A stretch of DNA of 41,333 nt from Silene noctiflora (GCA_009801015.1 VHZZ01000012.1:551193-592525), one strand, 5' to 3'; shown: positions 1 to 11,673, counted from the first letter of the stretch. Notes: generated by a model from the sequence alone, not told the origin. Numbers and translations are program-made.

Positions 1-21
1 TTTTTTGATAAGGTAATAAAA

Positions 22-216
22 TTAGATTGATCCCCTAAAGTAGGACCAACTTATCTCATCCTTTCGAAGGATAGAGGTAAGTTGAAGCCACCGGCTTTCA
101 AACCACCTCAAAAGAGTTGGACATGAATGTCCAATAGCAGCCATAAAGTCGGCAACTTTGTTGGTTTCACGAAAGCAATAACATTTTGGCCTTTGGGTCA
201 TTCTAATTTCAACCAA
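22..216 (-). mobile_element. LINE-type RNase H domain remnant
   Basis: A 64-codon open stretch on the minus strand carries a motif of the form FRETNKVADFMAAIGH. This matches the conserved RE-x-N-x-x-AD-x-x-A-x-x-G block at the C-terminal end of the RNase H (RVT_3) domain found in plant non-LTR retrotransposon polyproteins and the many 'putative ribonuclease H protein' annotations. No reverse transcriptase is visible in the window next to it, and the reading frame is only a fragment. It is most likely the decayed tail of a LINE whose remainder, if any, lies outside the left edge. The assignment rests on one motif. Confidence 0.5.
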
Positions 217-308
217 ATCTCGTCGTTTTAATTATTTGTTTATCTTTAATTAAAAATATTTATTTTGAAAAATGAATGATTAGGACAAATGGGGTAATAA
301 TTAGGTAC

Positions 309-665
309 ACCTTAAAAAAGGCCTAGCTGTCTCGTGTCCGACGCCGTGTCGGATATCAGGACACCCGACACTTATCGGACACACATTTAAACATGTTATA
401 GTTTAGACGATGAATAAAATATCAAAAGAAATTGATTAGAAGATGAGTTTTGGTAGGAAATGAGAATTAGTTATAATTAAGGTCAAATTTGACCCTCAAA
501 TATTTAAATTTAACATCAAATAATACATTACAAAAGTAAAATCATACGGTTATTTATAACCATAGAATATATATTTTATTAAATTTAAATAGCGTGTCCT
601 GTGTCCTAAATTTTATGGTATATCGTATCACATATCCGTGTCCGTTTTGGTGCTACTTAGCTTCA
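309..665. repeat. dispersed repeat with CGTGTCCGACGCCGTGTC-type end
   Basis: This AT-rich segment is bounded by GTGTCCGAC/GTGTCGGACAC motifs on the left and by CGTGTCCTGTGTCCTAAATT followed by CCGTGTCCGTTTTGG on the right. A shortened relative lies near 24320-24480, sharing TTTTATTAAATTTAAATA and CGTGTCCTAAATTTTATGG. Two diverged copies in one window indicate an interspersed, probably non-autonomous transposable element. I see no coding capacity in it and cannot place it in a superfamily. Confidence 0.5.
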
Positions 666-1867
666 CGCATAGTTTTTAAGAAAAGAAAAATTTAAATATG
701 TTGCTAGCTAGGAATAGTACTAGTGATCCTCAAAAGTCCAAACAAGGCATATACAATTATACATCTATAAACATCTTCAACCATAAGCATTTAGATACGA
801 AAGTGATGGCCTTGTTGATTTTATTTTGTAAAATCGTATTTATTTGTGTTCAAAATTATGTTGAGATTAATATTATCGGAATCATGAATCATGTTGATAT
901 ACACATGTTAGATACAAGTACCTTAATTAGTACGGACTACGGAGTATTAATTAATGTATTATTAAATTATTAAATAAACATATATTATTTTAGTATTATG
1001 ACCATTTTTTTTGGGTAACTAATTTCCATTGTGAAGGTGGAAGAAAAAGCAAAAAGAGACAAAGGCAGGCAGCCAACATGCTAAAGCTACGTAAAGTTAT
1101 TATGGATCGGATCTTTTCTGGTCGACGGGTCGGGCTGCTAAACGGGGCAATTCTTATATTGGGTTTGTTTTCCGTGAGTATGCAAATCAAGCTTTTTCTT
1201 TGATTTCCTTTTCACATATCTTTTCCTGCTTCTCTTTCTGCTTTCGTTTCTTACACAACTCCCTTTTCTTTTATTTTTCAGCTTTTATTTGCATCAATAA
1301 TTAGCAACTAACGTGCTTCACGGAACCAAAGGAGTCACCGATATCGGCTTCTCTCTTTAGTACTACTCGCGATCTCAATTTTCCCCATCTTTCGGGTTGG
1401 CTTGAATACTACCACAGCGAATCTATCAAAAATACATTATTGTCGATCACCAAATAATACTGATAATGCATAAATTATGACAAGAACTTAGAACTGTTTA
1501 AAGATGTAAAAAGGATATAAGGGTTTCATTACATTTGGTTCGGTTTGTATACATAGATAGATACAAAAAAACGGTAATGAAGAATGACCCCTAACTACAA
1601 AAATTTACAAGTTACAGCTTCATGTATCTCCCCATCTTCACCAATCACCATCCATTACCTTCCTGTTCGTTGTTTCCTAGGGGTAGCATCTATTCTATTC
1701 ATCCCAAATCCCCGACCAGCGCAAAGCATGAATGCGAAAAACAGCATCGTACTTCTGAGCTCCTATTCTCCGCTCCACGCAGGCCATTCAAGGGTTTTAG
1801 ATTGAGAAAATTTCCTTGGCGTAATTAATACTATTCACTGTTTCACATGTTCCTCGCTTGTGTTTCA
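666..1867. other. Gene-free stretch downstream of the EEP gene
   Basis: This AT-rich interval has only short, unconvincing open frames. The part near 1500-1867 lies just beyond the stop codon of the minus-strand EEP gene and presumably includes its 3' untranslated region and polyadenylation region. I recognise no RNA gene or conserved protein here. Confidence 0.4.
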
Positions 1868-4800
1868 TCAGAAAATGAGCTGAGAGCATGGCATTCGTAC
1901 AGGTGAAAAGACGACAGTGAGGCGAGCATGATCAGATAATAAATAGTCTTCGGGCCACATCCCTTTCTCCACTTCGGTTGGGAATAGAACTGCATTTTTT
2001 ACACTGAATCCTATTGTTTGGACTGTATCACATTCATCACCACCGTACTCACTTCCATTCTCCGAATCTTCTGATCCTTCTAGATTCCATATTCGTTGCT
2101 GAAATCATTATAAGCATTGAATTTTAGCACATCAAAACTCTATTGAGTTCAAACAACATAAACCAAGGAGCTCTGGAATAATCCCAAAAACAAATTTGTA
2201 GACTAGATGTATGGTGTTTTTTTACTTTTGAAGTTTCAATGTTATATGTTTACCTGGAATTCACTGAAATCAAGTACTCCATTTCCGTCAATATCAGCTT
2301 GAAACCACAAGTCCTTCATATCTTCCTCATTAAGACCATAACGGTGGCCAGCTAAATTTAGCTGAAATTTTAAAAAATCTGTTAAATCCATTTCCCAGAA
2401 TCGAGAAGTCTTGAAGGTCTGTATACAAAGCCTATAAGGTACCTACCTGTCTGAGCGCTTCACAAAAACCCGAGTAGGTTATAAAATCACCCCCACTGTC
2501 GGCCTTTAGAAAGGCAAACGCACCAATTTCCGTTAGTGAAGCTCTTCGAAGTAGTGACTGAAGAAAAAAGTGAAAAAGTGAGTTAGAACATTTTTGTCCC
2601 AATACTGTTGCAGCCTTTCATAACCAAGGAGCATAATCAGTCTTGGTTGAGGAAAGCAATCAAAGTACTATTAACTGATGATCATATCCTATGCCAATAG
2701 GTTGGAATACTTCACAGTTTCAGTGGTAATCGTGATTGAATCATCATTGCGGCTGGTTGACGTCACTAATCTTTCGAAATTTAGATTTCATAACAATAAT
2801 CTTTTCTTTTGGAGTCTATAGAGTTTATAGGTCATGTACTACAAGAATATATAAAAGTCACATCACCCTTTATGTCTAGATCTTAAGAAATCCTCAATCT
2901 GAAATTTCAAGTGCCCATAGATGATATTTTACATAAATACCAAAAGTATCATCTATTATTTAGTATATACACATCAAAAGCTAATTTATACTCGTATATT
3001 GTTACAACTAACTAGGCAGTCTTTTGGTGCCGTCTACAAGATTAACAAGATACTCCACAGATGATCATCCCTGAATTTACTTTAAAAGCCCTCTCCCAGC
3101 AATATATGCAAAAGATAATCAAGGGAATTTCAAACAAATATTGCATTTAGCTAATTAGGAGTTAGAACACATAAAGAAGTCAAAAGAAAAGGCTGCTTCT
3201 CACCTTGAACATGCTAAATACTGCTTCATTCCAGCTTGTCTTCAGAAGCTTCCTATATCTGTTTGGGTTGAGAAGCCATATGAAGTCAACCCCACATATG
3301 TTCCCTCGGTGATTGCGGTGGCTAACCCACTGAGTGAAAAAAAAATTATATGAACATGAGAAAATAAAAGAAACAACAGCAATCATAGCTGAATCCACAG
3401 AGAAACCGTAATCATTAATGTTATGTTTGTGGCTATATTACCTTATGCGCATCGGTATCTGCATACTGGTGAGCAGTGTCATACGATGACATAAACCCTT
3501 GTGATCTTAAGAACTTGTAAACATGTCCCCGTTTGCTGCCATTCCAATCACTGCAGTAAGAGAGTCTATAGTCAGTAAAGCACCATGCACTTTCAGAACT
3601 TGACAAGCAACTTGAACTTACAAAAGAAGCTTACCCACATAGTAGAACAGGCACGGGGCTCAACTTGTGCTCTTTCTGATACGCTTCCACATTTTGTAAG
3701 ATCTCATAGACCTAAAGTACCACTTATATTAGAAATAAGAAAATAAGGAGAAGGTGAAACAAATACGCCAACATTAAAATCATACATACTTGGTGTAATC
3801 TCACTAGGCAGAGACTAGAATCATGAGGAAATATCAGGTGGGTATTCACAATAAGAATCTCTTGTTGAACATTGTTGCCTCGAGTTTGAAAAGGGTTTAG
3901 TAACTCAACGTGCAGTAGTTGTGCAACACGGTCTCCAAAATCACTGAGTTGCAAGTCTCGATGATTAATAACTCTGAAATAATCTCTGTGGACGGCTGTT
4001 AACAAACCTATAAGTTTCAAGAGATGCACCTACGTCAGACAAGGAGGCTGGAAATGGTTGTGAATAGTAAGTACTACCATAACCATTTCAACAAATTGTT
4101 TATCTATGCAGTTTGTTATAACTACTACAATATAACACCAATATATTGAATTTGCATTAGACGACAATTTTTCAGTTGAATGCTGCTGTACCAACTAATG
4201 TCTTAGCCAAATTTAAATAATGTAGATAGTGATGATGGCAGCTAATTTCATTTATTATAAGACGGCACACATGAATATGGGCTATTGCACCTCGCCAAAA
4301 TGCAGAATAATGCAGCATGCCTCTCTTCTCCCTTATTAGTTATTACTTCTTACCCATACACAGATTGCAAACAACTTCCTGTTATTACCTCACTTTCTCC
4401 AAACATTAATTACTGAAGTCACTAGCATTGTACAGAAAGACTCAAATGGTTCAAAACCATGTCGTAATTATGTTTTTTCAGAGAGCTACTTAGGCAAAAC
4501 AAATTCATCGTTGATTGTACATTGCAATACAAGTGAATAGAAGACAACGTACCATCCCCTCGATTGTTGGTGCGTGCAAGTTGAAAATTGATGTAGCCCG
4601 CATCACCCAGCCTCTTTTCATACATGTTGACTAGTTCTTCGTTTCCAACCCAAAACTCCTGATCATGGTACAAAACCTCATAAATTCATCATCCCAGCAT
4701 CAAATAGAGTACAAACATAATTCGGACAACTTAATGCAAAATTTGAAAAAAAAAAAAAAAAAGGCAATGTCAACCTGAAGACAGATAATGGTGGATCTTT

Positions 4801-5157
4801 CACACAACAACCAATCCAATATCCTCTGATTCCTGGCAAGCCAATCTGCCCTGTAATCGCTCTCTCGACAACTCGCATCCTTCCCAGGGGAAAAGATAGA
4901 ACACAATCCAAAGTAAACAATGTGATAAAATTCAGCAAACGAATTGAATGCACAAAAAATTAGGATCATCAATCAACATAGAACCATTTAGAAGAGCATA
5001 TAAAAAGCGAGCAAACCTCATCATCCAACCTCTTGTAGATTGGAGCAAGGATATTGAATGTAGTGCAGGTAATACATTTATCTGTTATCGATGATGCGAT
5101 AGCATAACTCCCTATTCTTGACACCCTTCCCTTCAGCATACCGTTTCTCTTTACCAT
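1868..5157 (-). CDS. EF-hand endonuclease/exonuclease/phosphatase family protein
   Basis: Ten exons join in frame to 443 aa: 5157-5017, 4879-4775, 4658-4553, 4007-3790, 3711-3635, 3550-3442, 3329-3204, 2557-2447, 2361-2254 and 2098-1868, all with GT-AG borders. The protein is a CCR4-like EEP phosphodiesterase fused to a calcium-binding tail. Visible EEP landmarks are CTTFNILAPIYKRLD near residue 31, the metal-binding Glu83 in CLQEFWVG, NTHL, GDWN near residues 216-219, and the catalytic SDHARL (Asp423, His424). One canonical EF-hand loop spans residues 354-365 (DIDGNGVLDFSE). A degenerate partner (LKADSGGDFITYSGF) lies about 40 residues earlier. The family is widespread in land plants (Arabidopsis At5g54130 type). 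Its nuclease or phosphatase substrate is not established; calcium control is inferred from the EF-hand. I chose the first in-frame ATG after a 5'UTR intron. A further upstream coding exon cannot be excluded. Confidence 0.9.
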
Positions 5158-5467
5158 CGACGTTTTCTTTATTTCTTCTTCCAGCTTTAGCAACTTACCA
5201 AACCCAATGCTTTTTACCTAAGACACCCATATGTATACATTATCATACATTAGTTTTTATAATCAGAAAATTGCTGTCATATTCATCATAGCCATTAAGC
5301 AATCATCATACTTAAAAATTAAATAAACATGACAAACAAGCAGAAAGACACCAAGCCTTGAATCATGGGCTCCATAAAATGTGAATAATATCAATCCCAT
5401 ACCTAACAAAACCCAAAAAGCATGAACAACAACAACATCAATCAGTGCCTTGATGGCTCCCACAATA

Positions 5468-5500
<33 letters not shown>

Positions 5501-6205
5501 CTGATGTACGCAACCTTACCCTTGTGTTCGCAACATAGAGAGATTGTTTCCGAATGCTTCAAACACAAACAACATAACATAGCAATAAAAAATCCATACA
5601 ATGTCCACATTTCCTTACGTTACCTGCTACATGATCAAATACAACAACTAAAACAGCAACAATTACACAAACATCTTATGGGCATGACATGATCTTAAAA
5701 ACCATGACTCAAAAACTCAAATTAAAACAAACCCAATAAACCCAATTGGATAATAACAATCAAATTACAAACAAATTGAAGATACAAAATAATTTGTGTT
5801 TTTCAAATATACCTGAAGGGAAATTAGAAACAGAATGTAATGATATTATTGAATTGTGGTAACAGTCAAAATTAACTCAGAAAGTTTACAGCTTATTTGG
5901 TTTGTCTGGGAAAATCTGAAGATATTTGTGGTTAAAAATAGGAAGAAATTGGAGAGAGAAATAAGGTGCCGGCACTGTAAGATTATAATTATAGAGAAAA
6001 GAGAGAGAGAGACTGCAATTGTGCAATTGATGATGGTGATGACCATGTAAGGATTAATCAACAGAAATACCGGTTACCGACATACTTCTTTTTTAATAGG
6101 GATTTATATAACATGGTGAGATCGAATAATAACTCCTAATCATGCTTTTATATTTTCGCCGATCTTTTTCATATACGGAGTTTACTATTTCATATACATC
6201 CCCTA
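5158..6205 (-). promoter_or_regulatory. 5' leader, leader intron and promoter region of the EEP gene
   Basis: Upstream of the chosen ATG the minus strand runs back to an acceptor (TCTTAG) just before GTAAAAAGC. A good donor (CTTCAG|GTATAT) lies near 5817, suggesting a non-coding first exon at about 5818-6050 and a leader intron of about 600 bp. The reading frame carried back through this junction meets a stop, which supports a non-coding exon. The putative leader contains a GA/CT-rich tract near 5997-6011, common in plant 5' leaders. The intron contains the long G run at 5468-5500. Confidence 0.5.
5468..5500. repeat. 33-bp homopolymer G tract
   Basis: Thirty-three consecutive G residues on the plus strand (C on the sense strand of the EEP gene) lie inside the inferred leader intron. 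Such tracts can form G-quadruplexes and are unstable in replication and sequencing, so the true length is uncertain. Confidence 0.95.
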
Positions 6206-6738
6206 TCTACTAAAAGAATAGGTAAATTCTCAATTTTCCCTCCAAAAGCATCTTTTTAAATAATAAAGCTATTATATTCGCTAAATAATAAAATTAATAC
6301 TTATAATATATTTCATTATATAATTATCTTCATTAAAATTAAACTTTTTACCAAATTATATAATTTTCACTAAACACTAAACAATAATATTGAAGTATAA
6401 ATGATATAAAATATCTTTGTAGTAAAAAAATATACTTTTTCTTAAAAAAAATACATTTCAACATATTACTCAATTCTCTTGATTAATTATCAATTTTAAC
6501 TTTTTTTTTGCTCGAAACAAAATACAATAAAACATTTAATGAGATACCACTACTATTTCGCAGTTCAATTTTACTCTGTTTTCTTGAATAATTTTGCGTT
6601 CAATTTTTTTTTGAACATATCAAAATATAATGACGTAAAATATGAAAAATTAATGAGGTGTTAATTTAGAATAATTAAATAATACAAAAATAAGAACTCT
6701 ATAAATACCGTGCATTCATTGCGCGAGATCTAAACTAG
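6206..6738 (+). mobile_element. Non-autonomous Helitron-like element
   Basis: The element starts with TCTACTAAAAGAATAGG and ends with CTAG, preceded by a GC-containing imperfect hairpin (CCGTGCATTCATTGCGCG). It is flanked by A on the left (6205) and T on the right (6739). A 5' TC, a 3' hairpin plus CTAG, insertion between A and T, no terminal inverted repeats and no target duplication are the diagnostic features of plant Helitrons. The 533-bp body is very AT-rich and encodes nothing, so it would depend on a helicase supplied elsewhere. Confidence 0.65.
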
Positions 6739-7606
6739 TTTTTTATTAAATTTTCGTATCATGTCATTTTCTTAAATCTAAGCAAATTATGTGTTTTTTC
6801 CCTAGAATTAAATCTAATTGTTCTAAAAACTTTAATCAAGGATTATAATTCTTCAAAATTATGACTAAATCTAATCTGTCACAGGCTGTCGACGTACAAA
6901 AATTTGTTCAGCGCGTCCATGGAAATAATTTTATCCCGAACATTGTGCTAGTAGATTATACGGCTGACTCATTTATTGTAAGTCACTACTATGATTGGTT
7001 ATGCAGAGGAATTTATATAATTACACCTGACAAAAAGTAAATTCAGGACCTCTTGATCAGGTAAAGATTATTTTGTTGCTCTGTTGAAAGGTTTCAGGCA
7101 TTGTTACTAAATTGTCGGTTTTTGTCTCCTTTGAGTGTAAAGATGTCCATGTGAACTTTTGGGATGTTAATCTAGCCTGTGAAATAAGTTAGAATAGACG
7201 ATACATTTTCAAAAATTCAAAAAAACTTATTCTATTAATTAACCAATCTGTTTATCGACTAAAAAATTAACGTGAGTTTGGTGATGTCAAACCCAAAGCT
7301 GTAAATACTTTGGAGTTTAAGTCACAACTTTAAATCTTATTATCCATTGACGATTATACTACCTTTTTCGAAACGTTATTATATAGAATTATATTTATCG
7401 TTTAAAGTACTTTCATTCTAACCGTTATAATAAGTCTTTCTGTGGAAGAAGGAATATACTAGTAGTATGAAGCCATATGTGATTAGACAATCTTACGAAG
7501 TATGAGTATTAATAGGGAGTAGGGAGGTGATAAAGGAGCTTTTTTATGTATTATAAATTTCACCTTTATTGAGCCGAAAGTAAGAGGTTAATGATTTCAA
7601 TTTGAA
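6739..7606. other. AT-rich gene-free interval
   Basis: No credible reading frame, RNA gene or well-bounded repeat is visible. The sequence is AT-rich plant intergenic DNA between a Helitron-like element and a Stowaway MITE. Confidence 0.4.
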
Positions 7607-7608
7607 TA

Positions 7609-7958
7609 TTTCCTCCGTCTCGGTCATTGGTTGTCCTATTCCTTTCTGGGATGTCTCAGTTATTTGTTTTTTTTTTTTTGTGACAAAGAAACGGATTACA
7701 CCCAATCGAAAAACAAAGTATAAGAAATAGACAAACGAAAAAAAAAAGAAACTACTAAGCAACTACACTAAGACACAGGGCCCGGTACTAGACGAGGCTA
7801 CGCCACACCACCTACATCTTGTTGAGCAAGCAATTTTGTAAGCAATTTGATCATTCACTCCCAATTTAGTCTACTTGTCATCTTACAATTGGCCCCCTCA
7901 ATTTTCCTTGGTCTTTGTGCCAAAATCAAAGGACAACAAATGACCGGGACGGAGGGAG
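7609..7958. mobile_element. Stowaway-type MITE (350 bp)
   Basis: The ends read TTTCCTCCGTCTCGGTCATT on the left and AATGACCGGGACGGAGGGAG on the right, which are inverted copies with the CTCCCTCCGT core of Stowaway (Tc1/mariner) MITEs. Both sides are flanked by TA (7607-7608 and 7959-7960), the expected target duplication. The outermost left bases have drifted from CTC to TTT. An internal T run and open frames inside it have no coding meaning. Confidence 0.85.
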
Positions 7959-8017
7959 TATCTTTCACTTAGGTTGATCTCATGTTAATTTGAGGTTAGC
8001 TACCTAGCTAAGAAATA

Positions 8018-8163
8018 CTCCCTCTATCCCGGTCATTTGTATTTGATTTTATTTTTGAGTGTTTCAGTTATTTGTTGTCATTTCTATTTTAAGAATAAAT
8101 TTGAAGAGCAATTTGATCATTTAGTAATTGATCGAGATAAAATCAAAGGACAACAATTGACCG
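8018..8163. mobile_element. Truncated Stowaway MITE copy
   Basis: It starts with TA followed by CTCCCTCTATCCCGGTCATT and continues with sequence related to the MITE at 7609-7958. It ends in an internal AAAGGACAACAATTGACCG match without the final GGAC-GGAGGGAG terminus. It is the same family, cut short at its right end, about 60 bp from the full copy. Confidence 0.7.
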
Positions 8164-8314
8164 TTTATTTGGTTGTTGAAATGTGCAGCACCTTGGCTAT
8201 ATATCTAGTTGGCTTGGCTTTTGCTCAAATCCAAGCGATAATGATATTTGAGCTGCTATTCAATGGTCCAAATGTCCAATGCAATAAAGCAAGCAAGCAA
8301 GGTGTATGTATATA

Positions 8315-8511
8315 CACAAATTCTCATCGAAGACGGACACTATTCGTCACAAGCTAAAGACGGATAGTGCTTTTCTCACAATATGCAAGTGGCACCAAAC
8401 ATGGATACTCCATTTTTCACCCACTTGTCCTCCCACTTGCTTTATTGTGAGAGGGACACTATCCGTCTTCAGCTTGTGACGGATAGTATCCGTCACAAGC
8501 AAGACGCTTTG
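8315..8511. mobile_element. Mutator-like MITE, copy 1 (197 bp)
   Basis: The element runs from CACAAATTCTCATCG to GCAAGACGCTTTG. Both sides carry the same 9-bp duplication, ATGTATATA (8306-8314 and 8512-8520), typical of Mutator-like elements. Its arms are inverted copies: the left GACGGACACTATTCGTCAC pairs with the right GTGACGGATAGTATCCGTC. There is no coding potential. A sister copy of almost identical size, in opposite orientation, is at 12851-13046. Confidence 0.85.
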
Positions 8512-8520
8512 ATGTATATA

Positions 8521-9621
8521 TGCCCAATAATGCATGTTTATTGTTTAGTGGTGTATGTGCCAACTCAATTCTCATTTTCATAATTTAAGCAACCATTTTC
8601 ATTCCAACATAAATAAATACTGCTAATTTGGTACCCTACTTTTTGTTTATATAGATATATACATATATTAAATAAATTGTTTTTTTATTTTACGTAAATT
8701 ATCTTCTTTTAAAATGCCCTAACATTTCATATAAAATGACACTTACGCCGTACTAAGATATTCATACTATTTGCCTAACATTTTATGCACATAGAATTGA
8801 ACGTGTCGAATTATGAGAAGCAAAACACAAATATATAAACTATATAAAAGGGGAGATTAACCTTAAACACAAATATATATATAAACTCGAATTCTCAAAC
8901 ATATTGTGCTCGTCATAAACAAAATATTTGTATACCTAGTTTATAGTACACAAATACTTAAGAACGACAATTTTAACGGTATTACCGTAACGTAATAATT
9001 TACGTATAAAAACCGAGCTACCAAGACAAAATCTTAAAAGTACACATGCTACACTAAATGGTGGCTTTATGAAAAAATTGGTCACATTTATTTTAATAAA
9101 TATAAAACCATTACGAAAAATTGTGTGCTCATTTGTGCTGTTTTATTGAAACCTCCTTTAACCTTTAGGGTCGTATTTAAAAAGCTAAAAAAGGAAACAA
9201 ATATTTAATATATGGATTAATTGCATCGGTGGATGTATAATTTGGTTCATAATTTCAAAATTAATACCAAATTTAGAAGGTATTTAATGCTTAAATACAA
9301 CCCTAAGAGTTGTATTTATCATTACCCATTAATTTATTTGAAAACTTTCGAGTAGATCAAGTTGACATGCATGGCCGGTTGGGTTGTACTCCTAATTAGT
9401 AGTCTACCAAAAATCTAAATAATCGGTCTTCTACCGGGAGAGCGTCTTTTACTAAATTAGTGAAAACTTGACATGAAAAATAGAAATTAAATAACCCTTT
9501 TCCCTCATTATGTGAGAGGTCTCTCAATAACGCTATTGAGAGACCGTTTCTTTAAAATTTTTGTGAAATCTAAAATCTGACAACATTTTTGTCCTGCTTG
9601 CTTGACTCCCTTCAAATTATT

Positions 9622-9623
<2 letters not shown>
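8521..9623. other. AT-rich gene-free interval
   Basis: I see no conserved protein, RNA gene or clearly bounded element. A short inverted pair near 9520-9545 (GAGAGGTCTCTCAATA / TATTGAGAGACC) forms a small hairpin of unknown meaning. Confidence 0.35.
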
Positions 9624-9693
<70 letters not shown>

Positions 9694-9797
9694 TTTTCAA
9701 GCTTTGTGAATAATTCAAAACTCAAAACTTTGTACAGTAACAGTAACAGTAACAGTAACAGTAACAATAACAGTAATAGTAATTGTAATTGTAATTG
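9624..9797. repeat. Compound microsatellite (CT)n(TA)n and (CAGTAA)n
   Basis: A CT dinucleotide tract (9624-9653) runs directly into a TA tract (9653-9691). About 40 bp later, hexamer repeats of CAGTAA decay into TAATTG repeats (9735-9797). These are slippage-prone simple repeats, and the open frames overlapping them are artefacts. Confidence 0.95.
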
Positions 9798-9948
9798 AAA
9801 ATGACAAAATCTAAAAAAGAAGGGCAGTCGATAATTATAAAGTAAAATAATAAAGGCCGTCGTGAGGGAGTAGTATTGTTGCATGCATGATTTCATGTTA
9901 GTAGAGATCCAAGTTGCTGTCACCAAATTAAACATATATTTATATACA

Positions 9949-10078
9949 ATGGTGGCCGGAGCTGGGGGCTAGCAGGCGGCCCCCGGCGGTTGAGTTTTTC
10001 GAAGTTTTTAGTTAAATTTTTCGAATTTTTCCGAGTGTCTCTTATATTATTAACTCAAATCCTGGCTCCGCCACTGTT
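9949..10078 (-). repeat. Dispersed repeat ending in TGGCTCCGCCACTG
   Basis: This roughly 130-bp segment reads GCTGGGGGCTAGCAGGCGGC at one side and CCTGGCTCCGCCACTG at the other. It is an inverted copy of the segment at 11306-11458, sharing GGTTGA-TTTTTC-AAGTTTTTAGTTA and a CGAGTGT-CTTATATT block. It looks like a short non-coding interspersed element. Confidence 0.6.
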
Positions 10079-10234
10079 TATATATATAATTACATAATTG
10101 GTCTTTATTTATTTGGTTTGATAATTTATATACAATTAGATTATAAATGGTGTGACTTGTAGGGAATGTCAAAGGGTATACATATTAAAATAATGTGAAT
10201 GAAGTCAACATACATCTTCTAATCTTATTATTCA

Positions 10235-10265
10235 ACAATAATAATAATAATAATAATTAATAATA
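10235..10265. repeat. (AAT)n microsatellite
   Basis: Consecutive ATA/AAT trinucleotides with one interruption. A short (TCTCCG)n hexamer repeat lies about 100 bp downstream near 10362-10384. Confidence 0.9.
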
Positions 10266-11305
10266 AAACAATAATGGGATTTGTATATAACTATATATAT
10301 ACTTTGCTGTTTCTCCAGCCTGCTTTTCATGACGGAACCAACATGCTTTACAGCGGTTTTGGGCTCCGTCTCCGTCTCCGTCTCCTTTGACATGCGACAT
10401 ACTACATAGTACATACACCCCGCGTCACGTATCTTTATTTGTTGTTTGGATGACCAAAAGAATTTCGAGAAATAATTAAATTAAAAGCCGTGAAAATGAA
10501 GATGATCGTGTTGTTAATTGAGGAGAAATTAAATACGCTGATTTATTTACCTATTTCAACCCAGGGACGAACCCAGGATTTTAGTATAAGGGGGGCACAA
10601 TAATTTTTTTAAATACATTGTCCATCTTTAGAAAAAACGTACTCAGTATATATTTTGAATTTTTTTCCCCTAAAACTAGTATGATATAAAGTTAAAATGG
10701 AAAAATATTAGTTTGACTATTTTTTTAACCTAATTATTGACACTCCGTATTCTACTTTGAATAGAAAATAAATGTACCTCTAAGTTAATGATGATTAATT
10801 TGTCTTATTAAACGATATATATTACATACTAATACAATTAAGAATAATAAACACAAATTGCTTAATGGTTAAAGAATAGGTATGTTGCATATGAGGTCTA
10901 AGGTTCAGCTCCTCAATCTATTATTTTTAACGAATTCAAAAAATGGCTCTAGAAATGAATTCAAAGGGGTTCGACAATTAGTATTTCTTATTTGGGCCTA
11001 AAGCTTGCATGGCTCATCGCCTGTCACCAAAACTAAAATTTTTGGCCCATTTTTTAAAACTTATTGTTTTCTTATATATATACATTTAGAATGACTGCTG
11101 CCCATTTTCTAAAACTTATTCATCACATTCGTGAGAACAACAGTTATCTCAACTAGTGGCGGTAGGAGCTCTTTTATCCCAACTATAAAATTATATAGTT
11201 GGAGATTCGATTCTCGCTCGCGATATAGTGCGCTTATTTGAACCCAAAAAAACATACCGTATAAGTAACAATAAGACCGTTTTTTAATGTGAGTATGTGA
11301 TAATA
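10266..11305. other. Repeat-derived gene-free interval
   Basis: No protein-coding gene is visible. Several scraps resemble transposon ends, for example a CAGGGACGAACCCAGGATTT segment near 10562 followed by a GGGGGGCAC block. Two places resemble tRNA-derived SINE promoters: GCTTAATGGTTAA with AAGGTTCAGCTCC (about 10860-10912), and GGCGGTAGGAGCTC with GAGATTCGATTCTCG (about 11158-11216). These are decayed and not well bounded. Confidence 0.35.
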
Positions 11306-11458
11306 CCAGTGGCGGAGCCAGTATTTGAGCTTAGGGGGGCGAATGGATAAAAATATAAGACACACTCGAAAAAAATCGAAAAATCTAACTAAAAACTTTG
11401 AAAAATTCAACCGTCGGAGGGGGGCGACCGCTCCTGCTAGCCCCCCCTAGCTCCACGG
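11306..11458 (+). repeat. Dispersed repeat starting CAGTGGCGGAGCCAG
   Basis: This is the forward copy of the 9949-10078 repeat. It begins with CAGTGGCGGAGCCAG, a sequence frequently seen at the edge of plant transposable elements, and ends in a run of C with CTAGCTCCACGGG. The two copies lie in opposite orientation 1.2 kb apart. Confidence 0.6.
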
Positions 11459-11665
11459 GATAATACCAGCATGAACTGTTAAACCCATATGGTTATGTTG
11501 GTTTTGTTTTTACGTACGATAATGCATTGCTTCAAGACATAAATAAATTAATTAAAAAACGAAAGGTGAATATTAATTTGGTTGGGGTCTAGTAGCATAA
11601 ATGCAGACAGCTGTGCTTGTTGGTCTCTCTATTTATTTCGTTTTAGGCTCCTCAGCTCCCTCCCA

Positions 11666-11673
11666 TATAAATA
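11666..11673 (+). promoter_or_regulatory. TATA box of the OVATE family gene
   Basis: TATAAATA lies about 63 bp before the chosen ATG, leaving a short leader. The position and sequence are typical of a plant core promoter. Confidence 0.6.

Noticed and set aside
5263..5692. Open frames of 115 and 80 codons encoding poly-Pro or poly-Gly
   Set aside because: They owe their length to the 33-base G run in an inferred intron and show no conserved domain.
8037..8357. 106-codon open frame
   Set aside because: It starts inside a truncated Stowaway MITE and ends in a Mutator-like MITE; no homology recognised.
9589..9935. Open frames across the CT/TA/CAGTAA microsatellites
   Set aside because: Simple-sequence translation (alternating Ser-Leu, Tyr-Ile, Ser-Asn); no gene structure.
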